Below, piece after piece: positions 59,047-64,000 of a stretch of 64,000 bases of DNA (positions are counted from its first letter, which is position 1; each line of letters begins with the position of its first letter). Under the pieces are notes generated by a model. That model searched no databases, was not told the origin of the DNA, and saw only the letters and a list, made by a program, of their open reading frames with translations. Source of the stretch: Nonomuraea rubra (GTDB lineage Bacteria > Actinomycetota > Actinomycetes > Streptosporangiales > Streptosporangiaceae); assembly GCF_014207985.1 (NCBI RefSeq), contig NZ_JACHMI010000001.1, positions 9,531,001 through 9,595,000 of the forward strand, written 5' to 3'. The position numbers were made by a program, and so were the translations under genes.

Positions 59047-60069
59047 TCACGCCCGGGGCGGGGTGCTCTCGCGCAGGACGACGGTGGTCGGCAGGCGCAG
59101 CTCGGCCGGCGCGTCGTCCGACAGCGCCAGCCGCATCGCGCTCAGCCCCGCCTCGCGCAGCGGCACCGCCACCGAGGTCAGCGCGGGCACGACGTCCACC
59201 GTCGAGGCGATGTCGTCGAAGCCCGCCACCCCGAGGTCCCTGCCCGGCAGCACGCCGGCCTCGCGGAAGGCGGTCATCGCGCCGATCGCCATCACGTCGT
59301 TGACGGCGAACACCGCCTCCACGTCGTCCAGCCCCCGCTCCACCAGCCGCCGCGCCGCCTCGTGGCCGCCCGCGCGGGTGAACCCGGTCTCGACGGCGAC
59401 CACGCTCCCGGCCCCGCCCAGGCCGGACAGGAACCCTTCGTGGCGCTCGCGGGAGGTGCGCAGCGAGGGCGGCGCGTGGAAGACGGCGAAGCGCCGGTAC
59501 CCCGCGCCGAGCAGGGCGCGGGCCAGGCCGGCCGAGCCGCCGTGGTTGTCGATGGTGACCGTCCCGAACGGCAGGTCGAGCTGGCTGATCAGGACGGCCC
59601 TGCCCCCGGCCGTCCGGTACGCCTCCAGCTCGTCGGCGAGCTCGTCCCTGGTGCCCGCCCCGTCGATGCGGCTGCCGGTGACGATGATGACCTGCGGCCG
59701 CTGCCCTCGGAGGGTCCTGACGATCTCCAGCTCGCGCTCGGGCGAGCCGCCCGCCACCGCCATCGTGACGATGAGCCCGGCCTCCTCCGCCGCCTGGCCG
59801 ACCCCGGCGGCGATGGAGGAGAAGTACGGGTCGGCCACGTCGCGCACCACCAGCGCGACGGTCCTGGTCGAGCCCCTGGCGATGGCCTGGGCCGACAGGT
59901 GCGGCTGGTAGCCGAGGCGGGCCGCCGCTGCGCGTACCCGGTCGGCGTTCTCCGCCCTGACGTTGCGCGCGCTGCCGTTGAGCGCGCGGGAGGCGGTGGC
60001 GACGGAGACTCCCGCCTCCCGCGCGACGTCGTGCAGGGTGGGCGCGGGCCCTTCGTCCATGGCGGTCAT
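59047..60069 (-). CDS. LacI family transcriptional regulator, 340 aa
   Basis: The helix-turn-helix is LHDVAREAGVSVATASRALNG (about 12-32). The periplasmic-binding-like domain includes VALVVRDVADPYFSSIAAG and AVFAVNDVMAIGAMTAFREAG, and resembles sugar-responsive repressors. Its ATG overlaps the stop of the large secreted beta-helix protein (ATGA), so both share a transcript whose promoter lies right of the window. It probably represses polysaccharide-degradation genes. Confidence 0.92.
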   Translation of the reverse strand: MTAMDEGPAPTLHDVAREAGVSVATASRALNGSARNVRAENADRVRAAAARLGYQPHLSAQAIARGSTRTVALVVRDVADPYFSSIAAGVGQAAEEAGLIVTMAVAGGSPERELEIVRTLRGQRPQVIIVTGSRIDGAGTRDELADELEAYRTAGGRAVLISQLDLPFGTVTIDNHGGSAGLARALLGAGYRRFAVFHAPPSLRTSRERHEGFLSGLGGAGSVVAVETGFTRAGGHEAARRLVERGLDDVEAVFAVNDVMAIGAMTAFREAGVLPGRDLGVAGFDDIASTVDVVPALTSVAVPLREAGLSAMRLALSDDAPAELRLPTTVVLRESTPPRA

Positions 60070-63000
60070 CTTGTCACCACGGCGAGCGGTTCGCCGCGGG
60101 TCGTGCCCGCTTCGTTCGCCAGCTCCGCGACGTACGTGTGCGTGCCCGCCGGGCGTCCGGTCAGCACGGTGGCGGCGCTCTGCGCGGCCGGGGTGGCGGC
60201 GGTGAGCTGCTGGGTGTCGACGAGCACGCCGTCCTCGTAGAGGCGGTAGGTGGTGGCGTTGGTACCCCACCACATGTTCATGCGGATGGTGTACGAGCCG
60301 TCGCCGTCCCAGTTGTCGCTGCTCAGCACGGGTTTGCCGGGGTTCGCCTGGGTCACCTCGACCTTGAGCGGGGTGGTGGAGGTGCGGCCGGCCTGGTTGA
60401 GCAGCTCGGCGGTGTAGAGGTACGTGCCGTTGACGCGGCCCGTGATCTGGACCGTGGCCTTCTGGGCGCGCGGCGTGTCCGGGGTCAGGGTGCGCCTGGC
60501 CAGCTCCCTGCCGTTCTCGTAGAGGACGAGGACGCTGCCGTTGACGCCGTACCAGAGGTTCATGGTCACGTCGTAGGTGCCGTACCGGTGGCCGCCGCTG
60601 ACGGAGAGCGCGGCCTTCGCGGGCGGCGCGGTGGCGCCGTCCTGCGGGAGCTCCGGCTCGGGGCGGGTGACCTCGATCGTGTACGTGGCGTCCGCCGTGC
60701 CGTCCTCCGACGCCACCCTGACGGCCACCTCGGTGTCGCCCACCGGGATCGGGACGGCGGGCGAGGCCGTGCCGCTGGCCACCGGCCTGCCCTGGACCGT
60801 GATGGCGGACCTCGGGTTGAGCGCGGTGGGGGTGACGGTGAGGGAGTCGCCGGGGACGGTCAGCGTGTAGTCGTGCCTGCCGGGGTCGAAGGCGGGTTCG
60901 AGGGTGCCGGCGGAGGGGGCGAGGCTCGTCAGCGTGGTGTCCTGGGCGAGGGGGCGGCGCTCGATCCGCAGGGTGTGGGTGGCCTCGGTGCCGTCCTCCG
61001 CGGTGACCACGATCTTCACCTCGGCCCCGGTGGCGCCGAGGGTCACCTGGCGCGTGGCCTGGGCGCCGTCCGTCTCCGCGCCGTCGATGGTGACCGACCT
61101 GGCGAACGGGCTGCGGGCCACGGCCGTCACCTCGACCTCCGTCACCCGCGCCGGCACCTCCAGCACCCCGTCCACCGGAGCGCCGTGGCTGGTCTCCAGG
61201 CTGAGCAGGGCGGTGTCGTCGCGGGAGAGGCCGACGCCCTGGGAGAGTCGGAGGTCGTCGAGGGTGACGCTGCCGTAGTTGGTGCTGGTGGCGGCGTACT
61301 CGATCTTCGCCAGTGAGTCGACGGGGGTTCTGAAGGCGGCGCCTTCGAGCACCTTACGGCCGTCGATGAGCAGGTCGAAGCGCTTGTTCACGGTGTCCAT
61401 GACCGCCGCGACGTGGTACCAGCGGCCCGGCTCGTACGCGCCGACGGTCTTCGTGGTGGAGCCGGCGTAGGCGACGATCGTGTTCTTGGTGAACGCGAGG
61501 CTGACGGCGTTCTGGCCCGCGGCGTCCTTCGCGTACGGGATGGACCACCAGTGGTTGCCCGAGGTGTAGGGCTGCTCGCTCATGACGTTCGTCTCGACGG
61601 TGACGATGCCCTTGAGCGCGGCCGCCGTCGTGAGGCTGGTGACGCCGCTGTTGGCGGTGCGGGTCAGCCTGACGCTCCTGTCGCCGCCCGCCTCGACGAT
61701 CTCGACGCTGCCGCCGCCGCTGGTCACGGCCAGGTCGTCGTCGCCCGCGTACGGGCCCGTGGGCAGGTGGTCGAAGTCGTGCACGGCCACGTAGTCGGGG
61801 GTGGGGCGGACGAGGAGCAGGGACCCGGCGTCCGTCGTGGTCGCCGCCTCGACCTTCAGGCCCGCGCTGGTCTTCGGCTCGAAGCCGCCGGCCGTGGCGC
61901 GCAGCGTGTAGCCCTCGCCGACGGGGACGTCGGCCGCGGTGTAGGAGCCGTCGGCCGCGCTGGTGGCGGTGGCGAGGGTCTGGTCGCCGTCCCTGACGGT
62001 GACGGTCGCGCCGGGCAGCGGCCGGGCCGCCTGGTCCAGGACCCTGCCGGTGATCGTGCCGGCGGTGCTGGTCGAGGCCATGGTGAGGGCGACGGTGGTC
62101 ACGTTGCCCGGCCGGACGTTCACGGTGGCGGCGGCGCTCTGGTAGCCGTTCCTGGTGGCGGTCACCTCGATGCCGTCGGCGAAGGGCACGCCCCTGATCG
62201 CGAAGCGGCCGTCCGCGCCGGTCGTGGCCGCGCCGGTCGTGGCCGCGCCGGTCGTGGCCGCGCCGGTCGTGGCCGCGCCGGTCGTGGCCGCGCCGGTCGT
62301 GGCCGCGCCGGTCGTGGCCGGGCCGCCTCCCGCCGTCACGGTCGCGCCCGAGACGGGCGCGCCGGACGGGGTGCGGACGGTGCCGGTGATGGACTCCGTG
62401 GTGGCGCCGGCGGGGGTGGCGTACTCGAAGGCGCCGAGGTCGGGGGCGCCGTTGTAGAGGGCCAGGCCGGCGTAGTCGCGCCCGCCGTTGCCGTCGATCG
62501 GGGTGCCCGCGTCGATGGCGTACGAGCCGGAGGTGACGCGCAGCCCGTGGGCCGTCTGGAGGGCGGGGCCGGTCTCCGGGGTGCCGTACGGGCCGTCGAG
62601 CGGCGCGTCCGCGAACAGCGGGTCCGCTGTGACCACGGCCGCCTCGTCGCCCGGCGGCACCGTGAGCGCCGCGCCGCCGTAGAGGTTGTGGCTGTAGGCG
62701 ATGGTGGGGCTGGTGGTCAGGACCGCGCCCGGCCTGGTGGAGTAGAGGAGGTTGTTCGTGATGTCGTAGCGGGCGTCGAGGTAGCTGCCGTACCCGTAGA
62801 TGAGGTATCCGGATTTGTCGTTGTAAATCGTGTTGTTGTAGATCTTCGCGGTGGCCGCGCGGTCCGAGTGCAGGTAGATCTGGTAGCGGCTGTTGCCGGC
62901 GATGACGTTGTTCCGCACCACGGCGTCGCCGAAGCCGAACTGGCACAGCAGCACGCCGTCCCCGTTGCCGTGCAGGAAGTTGTACTGGACGACCTGCCGG

Positions 63001-64000
63001 GTGGTGCCCTTGTCCGGGTCGATGCCGTTGGAGTCGGCGCCGCCCGCCTTCTGCTGCGTCTCGTACACCTCGTTGAACTGGAACGTCACGTCGTCGGCGA
63101 AGTACGTCTCGATGCCGGACGTGCCGGCGCGATGGACGACGTTGCGCTCGATCAGGGCGCCGCGCACGTTGGTGACGTACATGCCGTTGCACCCGTACGC
63201 GGTGCCCGCCTGGGTGACGTGGTTGTTCCTGATGACGATGTTCGTGTGCGGGGTGAACTTCGCGTCGTCCCTGTTCACCCGGGTGCCCCAGCCCGTGGGC
63301 ACGGCGCTCTCGCCGTCGCCGGTGTACTGCTTGAACACGATCCCGGCGAACGAGGTGTTCGCCACCGTGGAGTTCTGGATCACCACGTCGTTCAGCACGG
63401 TCGCCTGACCCGGCGGCGCCTGGACGTCGGGCACCGTCGTGTCGAACACGATGCCGCCGGTCCGCTTCGAGCCGTCCCAGCCGGTGCCGAAGTGCACGCC
63501 GGGCTCGTCGTTCTCGCTGCTCCCGCCGATCCAGTTGACCTCGCCGGTGACGTCGTGCACGGCCACCCCGTCGATGACGAAGCCGTCGAGCGTCCGGCCG
63601 TCGTCGCCGGAGACGTGGATGCCGCGCAGGTCGCGCAGGTTCTCGCCGGGCGTGCCCGTGGCGGGCACCTCGTTGGTGACCTCCAGGTTCTTGAGGGTCC
63701 AGAACTCCTGGTTGAACAGCCGGACGGCGTCCGCGGCCTGCCCGGCGGCGTCGATGCGGGGCCTGGCGCCCTCGCCGTAGCGGTCGATGGTGATGGGGGC
63801 GCCGCTCTCGCCCGAGCCCTTGGGCCAGAGCTGCTCGCCGCTCCAGCGCTGCCCCGCCCGCAGGAGGATGCGGTCGCCCGGCTGGAACGTGGTCGCGCTC
63901 ACCTTGGCCAGGCTCCTCCAGGCGTGTGCCTCGTCCTGGCCGGAGGCGGAGTCGTCGCCCGCGGCGGCGTCCACGTAGTACGTCGTCCCGGCCTGGGCGG
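60066..64000 (-). CDS. Large multi-domain secreted parallel beta-helix protein, 5' end beyond the window
   Basis: At least 1,310 residues are visible. The N-terminal visible part (TYYVDAAAGDDSAS) opens a right-handed parallel beta-helix like polysaccharide lyases and alginate epimerases, with ILLRAGQRWSGEQLWPKGSG and serial Val/Asn-rich turns. Next come two carboxypeptidase-regulatory-like beta-sandwiches joined by a pentapeptide repeat, then a concanavalin-like domain and two cadherin-like beta domains. Two C-terminal modules both carry a WYG/WWG-N motif (MNLWYGVNGS, MNMWWGTNAT) that resembles chitinase A N-terminal domains. No catalytic residues can be assigned. It probably binds or cleaves a polysaccharide outside the cell, under the coupled LacI regulator. 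Confidence 0.82.
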   Translation of the reverse strand, partial: AQAGTTYYVDAAAGDDSASGQDEAHAWRSLAKVSATTFQPGDRILLRAGQRWSGEQLWPKGSGESGAPITIDRYGEGARPRIDAAGQAADAVRLFNQEFWTLKNLEVTNEVPATGTPGENLRDLRGIHVSGDDGRTLDGFVIDGVAVHDVTGEVNWIGGSSENDEPGVHFGTGWDGSKRTGGIVFDTTVPDVQAPPGQATVLNDVVIQNSTVANTSFAGIVFKQYTGDGESAVPTGWGTRVNRDDAKFTPHTNIVIRNNHVTQAGTAYGCNGMYVTNVRGALIERNVVHRAGTSGIETYFADDVTFQFNEVYETQQKAGGADSNGIDPDKGTTRQVVQYNFLHGNGDGVLLCQFGFGDAVVRNNVIAGNSRYQIYLHSDRAATAKIYNNTIYNDKSGYLIYGYGSYLDARYDITNNLLYSTRPGAVLTTSPTIAYSHNLYGGAALTVPPGDEAAVVTADPLFADAPLDGPYGTPETGPALQTAHGLRVTSGSYAIDAGTPIDGNGGRDYAGLALYNGAPDLGAFEYATPAGATTESITGTVRTPSGAPVSGATVTAGGGPATTGAATTGAATTGAATTGAATTGAATTGAATTGADGRFAIRGVPFADGIEVTATRNGYQSAAATVNVRPGNVTTVALTMASTSTAGTITGRVLDQAARPLPGATVTVRDGDQTLATATSAADGSYTAADVPVGEGYTLRATAGGFEPKTSAGLKVEAATTTDAGSLLLVRPTPDYVAVHDFDHLPTGPYAGDDDLAVTSGGGSVEIVEAGGDRSVRLTRTANSGVTSLTTAAALKGIVTVETNVMSEQPYTSGNHWWSIPYAKDAAGQNAVSLAFTKNTIVAYAGSTTKTVGAYEPGRWYHVAAVMDTVNKRFDLLIDGRKVLEGAAFRTPVDSLAKIEYAATSTNYGSVTLDDLRLSQGVGLSRDDTALLSLETSHGAPVDGVLEVPARVTEVEVTAVARSPFARSVTIDGAETDGAQATRQVTLGATGAEVKIVVTAEDGTEATHTLRIERRPLAQDTTLTSLAPSAGTLEPAFDPGRHDYTLTVPGDSLTVTPTALNPRSAITVQGRPVASGTASPAVPIPVGDTEVAVRVASEDGTADATYTIEVTRPEPELPQDGATAPPAKAALSVSGGHRYGTYDVTMNLWYGVNGSVLVLYENGRELARRTLTPDTPRAQKATVQITGRVNGTYLYTAELLNQAGRTSTTPLKVEVTQANPGKPVLSSDNWDGDGSYTIRMNMWWGTNATTYRLYEDGVLVDTQQLTAATPAAQSAATVLTGRPAGTHTYVAELANEAGTTRGEPLAVVTR
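62215..62319 (-). repeat. Seven perfect 15-bp tandem repeats in the secreted protein gene
   Basis: The plus-strand unit GCGCCGGTCGTGGCC occurs seven times without mismatch. On the coding strand it gives a Thr-Thr-Gly-Ala-Ala pentapeptide repeat inside the first carboxypeptidase-regulatory-like domain. Perfect identity at the DNA level indicates recent expansion. Confidence 0.95.

Noticed and set aside
62215..62319. CRISPR-like array
   Set aside because: The repeats are 15 bp, directly abutting without spacers and in frame with a protein, so they are a coding microsatellite.

Overview
The window is uniformly very GC-rich with dense, overlapping genes, GTG and TTG starts, and strongly biased third codon positions. 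A three-ATPase-domain EccC, mycosin, DUF397, DUF574-type methyltransferase and ECF41 sigma factor point to a filamentous actinomycete. Nonomuraea or another member of the Streptosporangiales is my best guess, from gene content and recall only.

Layout. 1-1.3 kb: the end of a type II thioesterase gene, then a deletion scar in which an MFS exporter and a divergent TetR gene have both lost their 5' ends. 1.9-7.0 kb: an apparent glutarate module. Semialdehyde dehydrogenase, class III CoA-transferase, GntR/FCD and TetR regulators are read leftward and a glutaryl-CoA dehydrogenase rightward, around a tandem ATTGGAT operator. 7.0-17.9 kb: a nine-gene leftward operon with a copper amine oxidase, a complete oligopeptide-type ABC importer, a NylC-like N-terminal hydrolase, a PaiB-like protein and a C45 acyltransferase/peptidase. 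A divergent LacI gene and an 18-bp perfect palindrome sit at its head. 18-21.8 kb: an ECF41 sigma factor with a P450, divergent from a membrane protein and FAD oxidoreductase, with two near-identical candidate promoters back to back. 21.9-29.3 kb: an AA10 LPMO with a CebR-type box, a Uma2 nuclease-like gene, a kinase/pseudokinase/response-regulator trio, a degenerate PP2C, a methyltransferase and an EEP phosphatase. 29.3-33.7 kb: GH43 and GH3 hemicellulases behind GAAAnTTTC inverted repeats, and a DUF397 protein.

34.0-58.2 kb is a type VII secretion (ESX) locus. It encodes eccB, eccC, eccD, mycP, two WXG100 proteins, several EspC/PPE-like proteins and a WXG100-like/lytic transglycosylase fusion. 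It also encodes a membrane pseudokinase with an FN3 domain, a transglutaminase-fold protein without its catalytic triad, a DUF58 protein, a beta-propeller/FN3 surface protein and a YbaB-like protein. No eccE, eccA or MoxR ATPase is present. An AT-rich element of about 22 bp recurs near several of its transcription units.

58.2-64 kb: a methyltransferase, then a LacI regulator translationally coupled to a very large secreted parallel beta-helix protein that runs off the right edge.

The clearest candidate undescribed system is the amine oxidase/ABC/NylC-like operon. It looks like an import-and-cleave pathway for an amide-linked amine compound. The neighbouring glutarate genes could take the C5 product, but that link is inference. 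Within the ESX locus, two enzyme folds without catalytic residues, a self-duplicating coupled start site and a shared upstream element are worth testing.
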